Assembly (NCBI RefSeq): GCF_001969815.1
Contig: NZ_MRBK01000004.1
Location: 124,001 to 188,000 of the forward strand
DNA length: 64,000 nucleotides
Reading direction: 5' to 3'
Origin: Bacillus swezeyi
GTDB taxonomy: Bacteria > Bacillota > Bacilli > Bacillales > Bacillaceae
In this document: positions 40,929 through 52,187 of the stretch, one piece after another
Numbering within the stretch: the first letter of the stretch is position 1
Layout of the letters: every line of letters begins with the position of its first letter
Made by a program: the position numbers and the translations under genes
Notes under the pieces: generated by a model
Told to the model about the DNA's origin: nothing
Databases searched by the model: none
What the model saw: only the letters and a program-made list of their open reading frames with translations

Positions 40929-42227
40929 CTATGTCAGTCCGAGCAGTTCTTTCATTCTTTTTGCGTGCATCCCGTCAGGCAATTCTTCAATAAGGTCAAG
41001 CGGGAAATAAAGTTTATGGTCTGTTCTCCGCTTGCCGGAAATGGCGTCAACAATGTCAGACTGCCGCGACAGTTCTTTAATCTGGCCGCTATTGGTCAGC
41101 AATTGGATCGGGAGGCGCTCTTCTTCCTCTCCCGGTCTGTAGAAGTCATATGGAAGGTCTGAGGAGGAATCCACCACAAGATAATAATCGGGATTTATGC
41201 CTGATTTTTTAAACAGTGCGGTCAGTTCAAAGTAAGTCGCCATCTCCTCATTTGGATTAAATTCAGCATACTGGAACAGCCTGCGATTGATAAAACGGCG
41301 GCATAAATCGGACAGAATCTCATCCTCTTCATTTTCCCAAGCCTGAAAGTAATATAGAATAATCGATTCATCAAGACTCAAATAGTCCTCAAGTGTGACA
41401 CTGCCTTCAAAAATCGAATAAAAGTGGACAGGAGCGTGCGAGAAAATGTAACCGTCCTGATGAAGCTGTTTTGCGCGGTGGAGGATCTTCGTCAAAATCA
41501 CTTCTGCGCTTCTTGTCACCGGATGAAAATAGACTTGCCAGTACATTTGGTAGCGGCTCATAATATAATCTTCAACAGCATGCATTCCGGTTTGCTTAAT
41601 GACGATTTGGTCTTCACGCGGACGCATGACGCGGAGAATCCGCTCCATGTCAAAATGGCCGTAGCTGACGCCGGTGTAGTATGCGTCGCGCTGGAGATAG
41701 TCCATTCGGTCAGCATCGATCTGACTTGAAATCAGGCTGACGACCTGTTTATTTTGATAGGTTTTCGCGATGACTTCGGCAACGTCTTTGGCAAATGTCG
41801 GACTCACCTTTCCGAGCACCTTGTTAACCTCTGTATCGCCTAAAATGATCGCTCTCGTAAAGTCTTCATGATCAAGGCGAAAAACTTTTTCAAACGAGTG
41901 GGAAAACGGTCCATGCCCCAAGTCGTGCAATAACGCGGCACACAAACATAGGTCTCGTTCGCTGTCGTCCCATTCCTCCCTGCCTTTAAAAACGTCGTCA
42001 ACCATTCTTCTGACAATTTCGTAGACGCCGAGAGAGTGGTTGAAACGGCTGTGCTCGGCTCCGTGAAATGTCAAATAAGTCGTGCCCAGCTGCTTGACTC
42101 TGCGCAGCCTTTGAAATTCACGGGTGCCGATCAAATCCCATATCAGCTTGTCCCGCACATGGACGTAGCGGTGAACAGGATCTTTAAACACTTTTTCTTC
42201 TGATAATTTTCCGTTTGGATACGCCAT
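40929..42227 (-). CDS. ywfO: HD-domain deoxynucleotide triphosphohydrolase-like protein YwfO
   Basis: A 432-residue HD-superfamily phosphohydrolase related to dGTPases. Metal ligands lie in HSRFNHSLGV and AALLHDLGHGPFSHSFE, with a distal DADRMDYLQRDAYYTGV block, all typical. The true start is the ATG at 42227 (AAGAGGGAC upstream); the frame stays open 252 bp beyond but that part is not conserved. Followed by ywgA. Confidence 0.9.
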   Translation of the reverse strand: MAYPNGKLSEEKVFKDPVHRYVHVRDKLIWDLIGTREFQRLRRVKQLGTTYLTFHGAEHSRFNHSLGVYEIVRRMVDDVFKGREEWDDSERDLCLCAALLHDLGHGPFSHSFEKVFRLDHEDFTRAIILGDTEVNKVLGKVSPTFAKDVAEVIAKTYQNKQVVSLISSQIDADRMDYLQRDAYYTGVSYGHFDMERILRVMRPREDQIVIKQTGMHAVEDYIMSRYQMYWQVYFHPVTRSAEVILTKILHRAKQLHQDGYIFSHAPVHFYSIFEGSVTLEDYLSLDESIILYYFQAWENEEDEILSDLCRRFINRRLFQYAEFNPNEEMATYFELTALFKKSGINPDYYLVVDSSSDLPYDFYRPGEEEERLPIQLLTNSGQIKELSRQSDIVDAISGKRRTDHKLYFPLDLIEELPDGMHAKRMKELLGLT

Positions 42228-42462
42228 TTTTGTCCCTCTTTTTTTAAACGTGAGGCAAACTGATTGCTGCCAATCCGTCTCTATTTCGTCAACATGTGTT
42301 TCGGAAAAACTAAATTCAGCGTTCTCTATAGATTGCAGTATTACCCGATCAGCTTGTTTTTTTTTAAGGTCTGTTTCTATTATATCGGGTCTGTTTTTTT
42401 GAAAACATCCTTGAATTTGCCGGCGAATTTGTTCCAAACTGCAAAAATGCCGGCAAACAAGC

Positions 42463-42491
42463 AAAAACGCCTGACCCATAGGGGAGGCGGT
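42463..42491 (-). terminator. Terminator after the DUF1450 gene
   Basis: CGCCT-CCCtatGGG-AGGCG type stem followed by TTTTTGC on the minus strand. Confidence 0.65.
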
Positions 42492-42715
42492 TATTTTTTG
42501 ACTTTCTTTTTCACTTTTTCGATCAGCTCATCTTCATCAGGAGCTGACAGCGGACGATTATTGACAAACGCAAACGATTTTTTCCGTCCCGGACCGCAGT
42601 AAGACTGACAGCCGATTTCCACTTTCGCATCCGGATCGATTTCTTTCAGACGGGGCAAAAGCGTTTTTAAATTAGTGGCCTGACAATCGTCACACACTCG
42701 AAATTCATTAGCCAT
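42491..42715 (-). CDS. DUF1450 (YuzB-like) small protein
   Basis: A 74-residue protein with four cysteines in a ferredoxin/thioredoxin-like arrangement: CDDC near residue 8 and [21 protein letters not shown] near 36. Family DUF1450, function unknown; the pattern suggests iron-sulfur or disulfide chemistry. The lysine-rich tail is [17 protein letters not shown] precedes the ATG. Confidence 0.82.
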   Translation of the reverse strand: MANEFRVCDDCQATNLKTLLPRLKEIDPDAKVEIGCQSYCGPGRKKSFAFVNNRPLSAPDEDELIEKVKKKVKK

Positions 42716-42872
42716 TTCATACGCTTCCTTTCGTTTTGTTCATCTGTCTTTATGGAAGGCATTAAAATTGTGCCGAGCATTAAAAATGACACCGTTCTTC
42801 ATTTTACAAGGATTCTTTCATTCCTGCAAGGCGGCTGCTAAAAAAATCACTTCCTATTCTTTTAGCAAACTT

Positions 42873-42901
42873 GTATAAATATTTCCAAATTGGACAATCT
42901 A
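42873..42901 (+). promoter_or_regulatory. Candidate SigF promoter of rsfA
   Basis: GTATA, 14-bp spacer and GGACAATCTA: full -35 and one mismatch to the SigF -10. rsfA is a SigF/SigG gene in B. subtilis. Confidence 0.5.
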
Positions 42902-42933
42902 ATACCAATACTAACATTGGGAGTTGAGAAGTG

Positions 42934-43731
42934 ATGAAACAAAGACAAGACGCCTGGTCTGAGGAAAACGATTTATTGCTGGCCGAAACCGTTCTAAGGC
43001 ATGTCAGAGAAGGCAGCACACAGCTGAATGCCTTTGAAGAAGTCGGAGACAAACTGAATCGGACATCGGCCGCCTGCGGTTTTAGATGGAACGCGGTCGT
43101 CCGCCACCAATATGAAAAAGCCCTGCAGCTGGCAAAAAAACAGAGGAAGCAAAGAATGCGCGCCCTCGGAAACGGTCAACCTGCAAAGAAACGACTTTTG
43201 TATAAACCGCCTGTCGAAACAGCAGAAATAGACGCTGAACCGCCGGCCGAAACATCCGTCGAGCAAAAAAGCGGACATGAGGAAACCAGCCAGCCGCAAA
43301 CGACGATCGCAAACGAGCATCTGCCTTATGTAGATGAAAGCTTTAAAGAAGAGTTAGCTAGCTTATCACACCTTCTATCGCCAAAACAGGAGAATGCCGG
43401 ACAAACCCCCGCTGCACCTGCAAAACTGACGATGGATGATGTCATTCGCTTTTTGCAAGAATATACCGGGAACCAGGAGCATACTGCCGCATTGAAAATG
43501 GAAAACGACCGCTTAAAAAGGGAAAATGAAGACTTGACGAAAAAAGTGGAAAAACTCGAAGCTGAAGTCAAAAAGCTTGAAAAAGACCAAACAACGATCC
43601 AGGAAGACTACGAAACGCTCGTCAAAATCATGAACCGTGCAAGAAAGCTAGTTTTATTTGAAGAAGACGAGCACGCCGCTCCGGCATTTAAAATGGACCG
43701 GAATGGAAATTTGGAAAAAATGGCTGAATAG
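42934..43731 (+). CDS. rsfA: Prespore-specific transcriptional regulator RsfA
   Basis: Fine-tunes SigF-dependent genes in the forespore. 265 residues: an N-terminal Myb/SANT-like DNA-binding domain ([35 protein letters not shown]), a Pro/Glu-rich linker from about 90 to 160, and a long coiled coil ([21 protein letters not shown]) near the C-terminus. GGGAG lies 10 bp before the ATG; a GTG one codon upstream is also possible. Confidence 0.9.
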   Translation: MKQRQDAWSEENDLLLAETVLRHVREGSTQLNAFEEVGDKLNRTSAACGFRWNAVVRHQYEKALQLAKKQRKQRMRALGNGQPAKKRLLYKPPVETAEIDAEPPAETSVEQKSGHEETSQPQTTIANEHLPYVDESFKEELASLSHLLSPKQENAGQTPAAPAKLTMDDVIRFLQEYTGNQEHTAALKMENDRLKRENEDLTKKVEKLEAEVKKLEKDQTTIQEDYETLVKIMNRARKLVLFEEDEHAAPAFKMDRNGNLEKMAE

Positions 43732-43733
43732 CT

Positions 43734-43770
43734 CTCCCCCCCTCTAAAATAGGGGGGATTTCCTTTTAAA
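43734..43770 (+). terminator. Terminator after rsfA
   Basis: TCCCCCC / GGGGGGA stem with AT-rich loop and a T-rich tail. Confidence 0.8.
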
Positions 43771-43837
43771 AACCTTGATTTTATATGACAAAAATTTCAT
43801 AATAGTGATAGCAATTCATAAGGCGGTAATCATGATT

Positions 43838-44170
43838 ATGAAATTTGTGGTATATGCTGTCCAGTTCGGCACAGCGGCTCTTTTGTTTTTATTTTCCGCA
43901 TTTGTCAGCTGGTATCAGGGCAGCGAGCTTTTAAACGTTCCATGGGAATGGAAATATTCAGCCAAATTTACGAAACTGATGTATGGAGCGGATTCCATAC
44001 AAAACGCGGGGGATATTTCACAGCTTGATTTTTTCGTTTACGCAGCTAAGCACACGCCTGCTTCCGTCGTTTTAATGGCTGTAAGCTTGATTTATATCAT
44101 GATACTGGCTTGCTGTCTTCTCCTAAAAACCTATTTAAAACGCCGAAAAAGCGCGTTGCACAAAGCATAA
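43838..44170 (+). CDS. Small membrane protein (DUF4306/YjdJ-like)
   Basis: A 110-residue protein with two membrane helices (about 4-24 and 79-100) around a loop containing SWYQGSELLNVPWEWKYS and DISQLDFFVYAAK. This pattern fits the DUF4306 family (B. subtilis YjdJ), an attribution made by eye. Function unknown. The start could be the ATG at 43832 or 43838; AAGGCGGT lies upstream. Confidence 0.65.
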   Translation: MKFVVYAVQFGTAALLFLFSAFVSWYQGSELLNVPWEWKYSAKFTKLMYGADSIQNAGDISQLDFFVYAAKHTPASVVLMAVSLIYIMILACCLLLKTYLKRRKSALHKA

Positions 44171-44203
44171 AAAGGCTCCGGATTTTCTCCGGAGCTTTTT
44201 TTC
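44170..44203. terminator. Bidirectional terminator between small membrane protein gene and lipL
   Basis: GCTCCGGA / TCCGGAGC 8-bp stem with A-run and T-run on either side. Confidence 0.9.
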
Positions 44204-45048
44204 TATCCAAACACCTTTTCATTCCGTTCGATCATACGGAGCAGATTTTTCTCATACTCGGTCTCTTCATCAGCTGAGAGAGGTGCCTGAAAAATGTCTC
44301 CGCACAGTTCTTTCAGCTCTGTCAAAAGGGCGAGCATCAGATCCTGAACCGAGATTTCTTTGTTGAGAAGCTCTGAAAGCGACGCCATCGAATCGGGGCG
44401 GATATCCGGGTAAACGGCTTTCGTTTTGCCCCGCATCTCTTTTAATGAGATGTCATAAAAACGTTTAATGAGCTCTGCACGTTTGCTGCCGCTACAGTCG
44501 GCGCATAAATAAATCTGGACCGCCACTCCGCCTCTCAGCCGCCTTTGTGAAATTCCGGCAAATTTTTTGCCGCCTATGCTCAAATCGTAGCTGCCCGGAC
44601 AGTAGGACCCTGTGATTTCATAAGCTTTCACCTCTTTGCCATACGGTGACAGTATTCTTTTGATCAGCTCAAACATCGCTTCATAGCCGCGGTCAATGTC
44701 GATGCCGTTTTTTTTGTCCTGAAAAATCAGCGATACATTTAATACTCCGCTGTCCAACACGACTGCAAGTCCGCCTGAATTGCGGACGATGACCTTATAA
44801 CCCGATTCCTCAAGAAATGAAATGCCTTCCTCCAAATAAGGAAGCCTCGTATCCTGAATACCGAGCACGATCGTGTCATGGTGGACCCAGGAACGGGCGG
44901 TCGCAGGAGACACTCCTTTTCCGACAGAGGCGCACAGCGTGTCATCTATCGCGAACGATTGTTTTGCGTCAAAATATGGGCCGAGACTGGATTGGTCAAT
45001 GATTCTCCATTTCGGCTGGATCAGTAGATCTATCAGTTGCTTTGCCAT
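44203..45048 (-). CDS. lipL: Octanoyl-[GcvH]:protein N-octanoyltransferase
   Basis: Moves octanoyl groups from GcvH to lipoyl domains of dehydrogenase E2 subunits. 281 residues of the BPL/LPL fold. [11 protein letters not shown] forms the binding loop, the acyl-thioester cysteine is C150 in [11 protein letters not shown], and [11 protein letters not shown] carries the conserved lysine. Formerly YwfL. Downstream neighbour in B. subtilis would be cysL and pta; here the aromatic island intervenes. Confidence 0.93.
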   Translation of the reverse strand: MAKQLIDLLIQPKWRIIDQSSLGPYFDAKQSFAIDDTLCASVGKGVSPATARSWVHHDTIVLGIQDTRLPYLEEGISFLEESGYKVIVRNSGGLAVVLDSGVLNVSLIFQDKKNGIDIDRGYEAMFELIKRILSPYGKEVKAYEITGSYCPGSYDLSIGGKKFAGISQRRLRGGVAVQIYLCADCSGSKRAELIKRFYDISLKEMRGKTKAVYPDIRPDSMASLSELLNKEISVQDLMLALLTELKELCGDIFQAPLSADEETEYEKNLLRMIERNEKVFG

Positions 45049-45148
45049 TTATGTTGCAAACCCTTTCATTATGCATTTCAGCTATACCTATTATACCATC
45101 TAGCCGAAGGCGGTGTGGAGATTTTCTGCCTCCTGCCGTTTTCAGCCA

Positions 45149-45186
45149 AAAAACCTCTTAAACCGAAGAGCTTAAGAGGTTCTTTT
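45149..45186 (-). terminator. Terminator of the aromatic degradation operon
   Basis: A 10-bp perfect stem AACCTCTTAA / TTAAGAGGTT overlapping the end of the hydroxylase gene region, followed by a short T-tract on the minus strand. Confidence 0.75.
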
Positions 45187-45187
45187 C

Positions 45188-47784
<2,597 letters not shown>

Positions 47785-47825
47785 TTTTTTCCTCCATCTC
47801 ATGATAAATTGATATGAAGAACAGA

Positions 47826-48677
47826 TTAACGCACAGTATCTTTTTCAGTGAGCCTGACAGATCGGGCAGCTGAACACATCGGTTCAAAAGCCATGACGAC
47901 ATTGGAACTGCCTGATGATTGGCCATACCCGTAAAATGTACTTTTGCAGCCATCCTCAAGCACGCCCAAAAGCATCGCAATATGACGGCCGCCGGCTTCG
48001 AGTCCGGCATTTTTGGCATATTGAGGAAGCATCAATTTTGCAGATACCAGATCATTGTCCGTTAGATAGGTTAAAAATTGTGCATCAAGGGCCTGCTCCG
48101 CCAAAGTCGGCATGCATTCCGGCCCCCTCACCAAGTGATGGCTGAGAGCGCCGCTGCTGATAAATACGGTTTTCTTCCCGCTTTCTTTCAGCACTCTTCC
48201 GGCAAGCTGTCCCCACAAAAACGTTTCTTCCAAATTCGCGGCCAATGTTACCGATAAATCGATAACCGGAATATCGCCTTTTGGAACGAGATAGCGGAGC
48301 GGAACGACGGTCCCGTAATCCCAGCAATAAACGGGATCGTTTACAGGGATGACGGGAAGCCCTCCTTTTACGCCTGCTTCCGCCAATTGCACCGCCAGTT
48401 CATTGTCTCCCGGATAAGAATACGGAACATCGGATATTAAATTCGGACATTCAAGCGCTGTCAAAACCCCTCGATGATCAGGTGCCGCATCCACAAGATG
48501 ATCGAAGCTCGACGTCCAGTGGCAGGAGATCATGACAACAGCGTCAGGCTGTATTTTTTCGATCATTCCGGAAAGGCGCTTCATTCCTTTTACAAGCTCC
48601 TTTTGAAATTCAGGCGTTTTCTCTTCAAAGCACATTCTCGGTGTATGCGGAACAAGTGCTGCCATTTCAATCGACAT
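47826..48677 (-). CDS. LigB-type extradiol dioxygenase, probably protocatechuate 2,3-dioxygenase (PraA-like)
   Basis: A 283-residue class III extradiol dioxygenase. LigB-type iron ligands are likely H11 (LVPHTPRM), the His of MISCHWTSSFDH and the Glu of GLEAGGRHIAML; the conserved base lies in SSGALSHHLVRGPE. It should open the protocatechuate ring. The neighbouring decarboxylase, dehydrogenase, tautomerase and oxalocrotonate decarboxylase fit 2,3-cleavage, not 4,5-cleavage, which would need LigC/LigI/LigJ-type genes. ATG at 48677, GGAGG upstream. Confidence 0.75.
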   Translation of the reverse strand: MSIEMAALVPHTPRMCFEEKTPEFQKELVKGMKRLSGMIEKIQPDAVVMISCHWTSSFDHLVDAAPDHRGVLTALECPNLISDVPYSYPGDNELAVQLAEAGVKGGLPVIPVNDPVYCWDYGTVVPLRYLVPKGDIPVIDLSVTLAANLEETFLWGQLAGRVLKESGKKTVFISSGALSHHLVRGPECMPTLAEQALDAQFLTYLTDNDLVSAKLMLPQYAKNAGLEAGGRHIAMLLGVLEDGCKSTFYGYGQSSGSSNVVMAFEPMCSAARSVRLTEKDTVR

Positions 48678-48702
48678 GTTTATTCCTCCCATAACCCTTT
48701 TT

Positions 48703-48894
48703 TTACGGTTTCGCTTTTGAAGCCGGGATTCCGCCTATTCCCCAGTGGCTTTTCGGAATCTCTGTGACGAGAACGCGAACGTTTTCTTTAGGAGCATCCA
48801 AAGTGATGCTCACTGTTTCTGTCACATGTTGAATGACCTCCTCGACCTTTTCCGGCGGCCGGCCTTCTAATAGTTGAATGTGAACGATCGGCAA
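48703..48894 (-). CDS. 4-oxalocrotonate tautomerase (PraC/XylH type)
   Basis: A 63-residue tautomerase. A TTG start at 48894, 7 bp after GGGAGG, puts proline in the second position so that Pro1 is the base in the mature protein. All classical 4-OT residues are kept: Pro1, Arg11 and Arg39, with Trp at position 50. It would convert 2-hydroxymuconate to 2-oxo-3-hexenedioate. Unlike YwhB elsewhere in the window it has Arg39, so it is the better catabolic enzyme. Confidence 0.85.
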   Translation of the reverse strand: MPIVHIQLLEGRPPEKVEEVIQHVTETVSITLDAPKENVRVLVTEIPKSHWGIGGIPASKAKP

Positions 48895-48907
48895 AATATC
48901 TCCTCCC

Positions 48908-49693
48908 TTATGAACAGACTGCAAATGAAACGTCTCCGAGCCCTTCAACTTGTGCTGAAACGCTGTCACCAGGCTTAAGCATGACAGCTCCCGTTACACC
49001 GCCTGTCAAAATAATGCTCCCCGCTTTTAGCTTCTGTTTTTTCCTTGCGAGCATATTGGCGAGCATCGCTGCCGAATTGGCGGGATGTCCTACAACAGCG
49101 GCGCCTGTCCCCTGCTCTTTGACCACACCGTTGATCATTAAAGAAACTTCGGCTGACTCAAGTTTCAGATTTTCCGGCTTTTTGATCCTTTCACCGAACA
49201 CGACCCTTGAAGAAGACGCATTATCCGCGATGACGTCAGGCAGTGTAAAAGAAAAATTCTTATAGCGGCTGTCGATGATTTCTAAGGCGGGTATGAAATA
49301 ATCGGTCGCGGCGAGAACCTGCTCACCCGTAATGCCAGGACCTTCAATATCCTCCCCCAGCAAAAAAGCAATCTCTGCTTCGACTTTTGGGTGGATCAGC
49401 TTATCCATATTGATATGTCCGCCGTTGGGCACGATCATATCTTCAAAGATATAACCATAGATCGGTTCTTCCACATTCATTTGCTGCATTTTCGCCCGGC
49501 TCGTTAAGCCCATTTTCGGACCGATGATCCCGCTGCCGTGCTTCAATTTCAGTGAAATCAGCTCTTCCTGGACTCGATAGGCATCTTCGACCGTCATATC
49601 CGGATAGTCGCTTGTCATTCTTTCGATCTCCCGGTTTTCCGCTTCAGCAAAATATAACAGCCGTGCCGTTTCTTTTAATGCCGTGGCGTTCAT
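48908..49693 (-). CDS. 4-oxalocrotonate decarboxylase (PraD/DmpH type)
   Basis: A 261-residue member of the fumarylacetoacetase-like/hydratase-decarboxylase family. GPKMGLTSRAKMQQMNVEEP and HPKVEAEIAFLLG (metal Glu residues), IDSRYKNFSF and DNASSSR match the decarboxylase branch (DmpH/XylI/NahK) better than the DmpE hydratase branch. It would yield 2-hydroxypenta-2,4-dienoate and CO2. In other organisms it forms a complex with the hydratase, which is not encoded here. ATG at 49693, AAGGGGGAAG upstream. Confidence 0.8.
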   Translation of the reverse strand: MNATALKETARLLYFAEAENREIERMTSDYPDMTVEDAYRVQEELISLKLKHGSGIIGPKMGLTSRAKMQQMNVEEPIYGYIFEDMIVPNGGHINMDKLIHPKVEAEIAFLLGEDIEGPGITGEQVLAATDYFIPALEIIDSRYKNFSFTLPDVIADNASSSRVVFGERIKKPENLKLESAEVSLMINGVVKEQGTGAAVVGHPANSAAMLANMLARKKQKLKAGSIILTGGVTGAVMLKPGDSVSAQVEGLGDVSFAVCS

Positions 49694-49707
49694 TCCGCTC
49701 TTCCCCC

Positions 49708-51183
49708 TTACAGCTTGATGCAAATATTTGATAATTCACTGAAAAACTCAAAACTGTGAATGCCTCCTTCACGCCCGAGTCCGCTTTGTTTCATCCCTCC
49801 AAACGGCGTCCGTAAGTCACGGAGAAACCAAGCATTAACCCAAACCATCCCTGATTCGATTTGTCCGGCAACACGGTGTGCCCGGCGGAGGTCGTTTGTC
49901 CATACGGTTGCACTTAGACCGTAATGTGTATCATTTGCCTGTGCGATGACTTCTTCTTCTTCATCAAATGGAATCACCGTCACGACCGGCCCGAAGATTT
50001 CTTCTCTGACGACTCTGGAGTGCCGGGAGAGCCCTGAAATAATCGTCGGTTCAAGATAACAGCCGGATTCTCGGCCTTCAGGACGCTTTCCCCCGGTTAA
50101 AATGTCACCGCCTTCTTTTTTCGCCAATGCTATGTAGTCCATCACACGCTCAGTATGTTCGGCCGAAATCAAGGCTCCGATATTCGTATTCGGATCAAAA
50201 GGATCTCCAACCTTGAGCCCCTTCGTTTTCTCAATAAACTTGTCCAAAAACTCATCATATGCTTCCCGTTCGACATAGATGCGGGACCCGCACATACATA
50301 CTTCTCCTTGATTGATAAAGCTTGATTTCAAGGTGGTGCTTACTGTTTCATCCATGTCGGCATCCGCAAAAATGATATTGGGATTTTTCCCGCCCAATTC
50401 AAAAGAAAGTTTTTTCAATGTTTTTGAAGCAGCTTCCATAATGATTTTTCCAGTTGTCGTTTCACCGGTGAAGGAAATCGCGTCGACATCGGGATGTTCT
50501 GAAAGCGCAGCACCAGCGGAATCAGGTCCAAATCCGTGAACAATATTCACGACTCCGTCAGGCACGCCTGCATCTTGGCAGATCTCCCCCAAAAGCGTTG
50601 CCGTCATCGGCGTCAGCTCGGCCGGTTTGATGACGGCGGTATTTCCTGCCGCCAAGCAAGGCGCTAATTTCCAGGTCAATAAAAGGAGCGGCAAGTTCCA
50701 CGGATTAATGAGCCCGACGACACCGACCGGACGGCGGATGGCATAATTGATTGCCGTATCATCAGTTTGATAGGCTTCCGTTCCGACTCCTCTCAGAAAA
50801 TCTGCAAAGAAATGAAAGTTAAAAGCAGAGCGGGGAATATCCAAAGTGCTTGAGAGTGAGAGCGGCTTTCCCGTATCCAATGTCTCAAGCCTTGCCAGCT
50901 CATCTTTTCGCTCAAGAATAAGGTCGCCGACCTTTCTGATGATTTGAATCCTTTCATCAGACGCCATGTTTTTCCAGCGTCCATTTAATGCGCGCCTTGC
51001 CGCCGCGACAGCCAGATCAATTTCTTTTTTGCCCCCCTCAGACACTTTTCCGATGACTTCCCGTGTAGCCGGATTGATGTTGTCAAACGTTCTCCCATCT
51101 TCTGAAGAGAAATATCTGCCGTTAATAAAATGCTGACAGTCAAACACGAGCTTTGCCGATGAAGTTTGAACACTCATATTCAA
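49708..51183 (-). CDS. 2-hydroxymuconic semialdehyde dehydrogenase (PraB/DmpC type)
   Basis: A 491-residue aldehyde dehydrogenase. NPWNLPLLLLTWK, general base Glu in FELGGKNPNIIFADAD and nucleophile Cys in NQGEVCMCGSRIYVE are present. It would oxidise 2-hydroxymuconate-6-semialdehyde with NAD. First gene of the operon. A TTG start at 51183 is 7 bp from GGAGG; an ATG two codons later is further than usual from the site. Confidence 0.85.
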   Translation of the reverse strand: MNMSVQTSSAKLVFDCQHFINGRYFSSEDGRTFDNINPATREVIGKVSEGGKKEIDLAVAAARRALNGRWKNMASDERIQIIRKVGDLILERKDELARLETLDTGKPLSLSSTLDIPRSAFNFHFFADFLRGVGTEAYQTDDTAINYAIRRPVGVVGLINPWNLPLLLLTWKLAPCLAAGNTAVIKPAELTPMTATLLGEICQDAGVPDGVVNIVHGFGPDSAGAALSEHPDVDAISFTGETTTGKIIMEAASKTLKKLSFELGGKNPNIIFADADMDETVSTTLKSSFINQGEVCMCGSRIYVEREAYDEFLDKFIEKTKGLKVGDPFDPNTNIGALISAEHTERVMDYIALAKKEGGDILTGGKRPEGRESGCYLEPTIISGLSRHSRVVREEIFGPVVTVIPFDEEEEVIAQANDTHYGLSATVWTNDLRRAHRVAGQIESGMVWVNAWFLRDLRTPFGGMKQSGLGREGGIHSFEFFSELSNICIKL

Positions 51184-51243
51184 TAAACATCCTCCTTTTC
51201 AAAACCTTTCCATTAAATTAAATGATTTTATATAACATGAAAA

Positions 51244-51269
51244 CCGCATTGTTCCTCTATGCGGAACAA
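51244..51269. promoter_or_regulatory. Overlapping inverted repeats in the divergent regulator/operon gap
   Basis: TTGTTCC (51249-51255) and GGAACAA (51263-51269) form a 7-7-7 palindrome. CCGCAT (51244-51249) and ATGCGG (51259-51264) form a second one around the same centre region. This is the only strong dyad in the 203-bp gap. A minus-strand TATAAA lies about 15-20 bp downstream of it, so it is well placed as an IclR-family operator for the degradation operon. Confidence 0.5.
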
Positions 51270-51386
51270 ATGAGAAATTTTTTCCGAAAATTTGATATTT
51301 TTCGTTTTTTTATTCATTTCCTTTTTAGACCATGTTATATTATGGAATAAAAGGCACCAAAAACAATGAAAAGAGTTGAGGAAACA

Positions 51387-52166
51387 ATGACTGTGGAGAC
51401 AAAGCAGCATTACCTGCTCGGTTCAGTAAAAAATGCACTTCGGCTGCTTCAATCGTTTACCTTGGATACACCGGAGAAGAAAGCAACCGAACTCGCCTCA
51501 TCGCTCGGCCTCGGAAAAAGCACGGTCTCACGCCTCTTGACCACATTGGAAAGCGAAGGATTTGTCATGAAGGATCCGGAATCGAAAAGATACAAGTTAG
51601 GGTTATCCGTCTTGCAGTTAAACACCATTGTCAACTCCACTCTTGAAATCAACCGGGAATCCCAGCCGATTCTTGAAAGGCTGACTGAAGAAACCGGGGA
51701 AACATCCCACATTGCAGTACGCGGTGATTTCAGCGTCGTTTATATCAATCGGAAGGAAAGCCCCTGTCCTGTTGAAATCCTTTCATACATCGGACGGCAG
51801 AATCCCATGCATTGTACAAGCTCGGGGAAAGTGCTGCTCGCTTTCGACAACGACGGTTTATTGGACCGTTATCTTACACAAGGCTTGGAAAGCTGTACAA
51901 ATCAAACGATTACAGACGAGAAAAAACTGAAGGATACGCTTGAAGCCGTGAAAGAAAACGGATTCGACATCAGCCATGGAGAATTCATCGATGGCGTCAC
52001 ATCCATCTCCGCACCTATCAGAAATTACCTGGGACAAGTGATATATGCCGTCAGTGTCGTAGGCCCCACAAAACGCATGAAGACCTCACAAACAACAATC
52101 GTACATAAAGTAAAACAAGCGGCCTGTGAAATTTCAGAAAAACTCGGTTATTGGAAGAGGCCATAA
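51387..52166 (+). CDS. IclR-family transcriptional regulator
   Basis: A 259-residue regulator: winged helix-turn-helix at about 12-75 (LLQSFTLDTPEKKATELASSL block, then GLGKSTVSRLLTTLESEGFV) and an IclR effector domain (GETSHIAVRGDF, MHCTSSGKVLLAF, SAPIRNYLGQVIYAVSVVG). Members of this family (PcaU, PobR, PcaR) often control aromatic acid genes. It is divergent from the pathway operon. Start at 51387 after GAGGAAACA; an ATG 21 bp upstream is less likely. Confidence 0.88.
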   Translation: MTVETKQHYLLGSVKNALRLLQSFTLDTPEKKATELASSLGLGKSTVSRLLTTLESEGFVMKDPESKRYKLGLSVLQLNTIVNSTLEINRESQPILERLTEETGETSHIAVRGDFSVVYINRKESPCPVEILSYIGRQNPMHCTSSGKVLLAFDNDGLLDRYLTQGLESCTNQTITDEKKLKDTLEAVKENGFDISHGEFIDGVTSISAPIRNYLGQVIYAVSVVGPTKRMKTSQTTIVHKVKQAACEISEKLGYWKRP

Positions 52167-52187
52167 AGAGAATGGAGGGAATAAGCT

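Noticed and set aside
47826..48677. Assignment of the LigB-type enzyme to the protocatechuate 4,5 pathway
   Set aside because: No LigC, LigI, LigJ or LigK type genes are nearby; the adjacent enzymes process 2-hydroxymuconic semialdehyde.
48908..49693. Assignment as 2-hydroxypenta-2,4-dienoate hydratase
   Set aside because: The GLTSRAKM, IDSRY and DNASSSR blocks match the decarboxylase branch of the family better.
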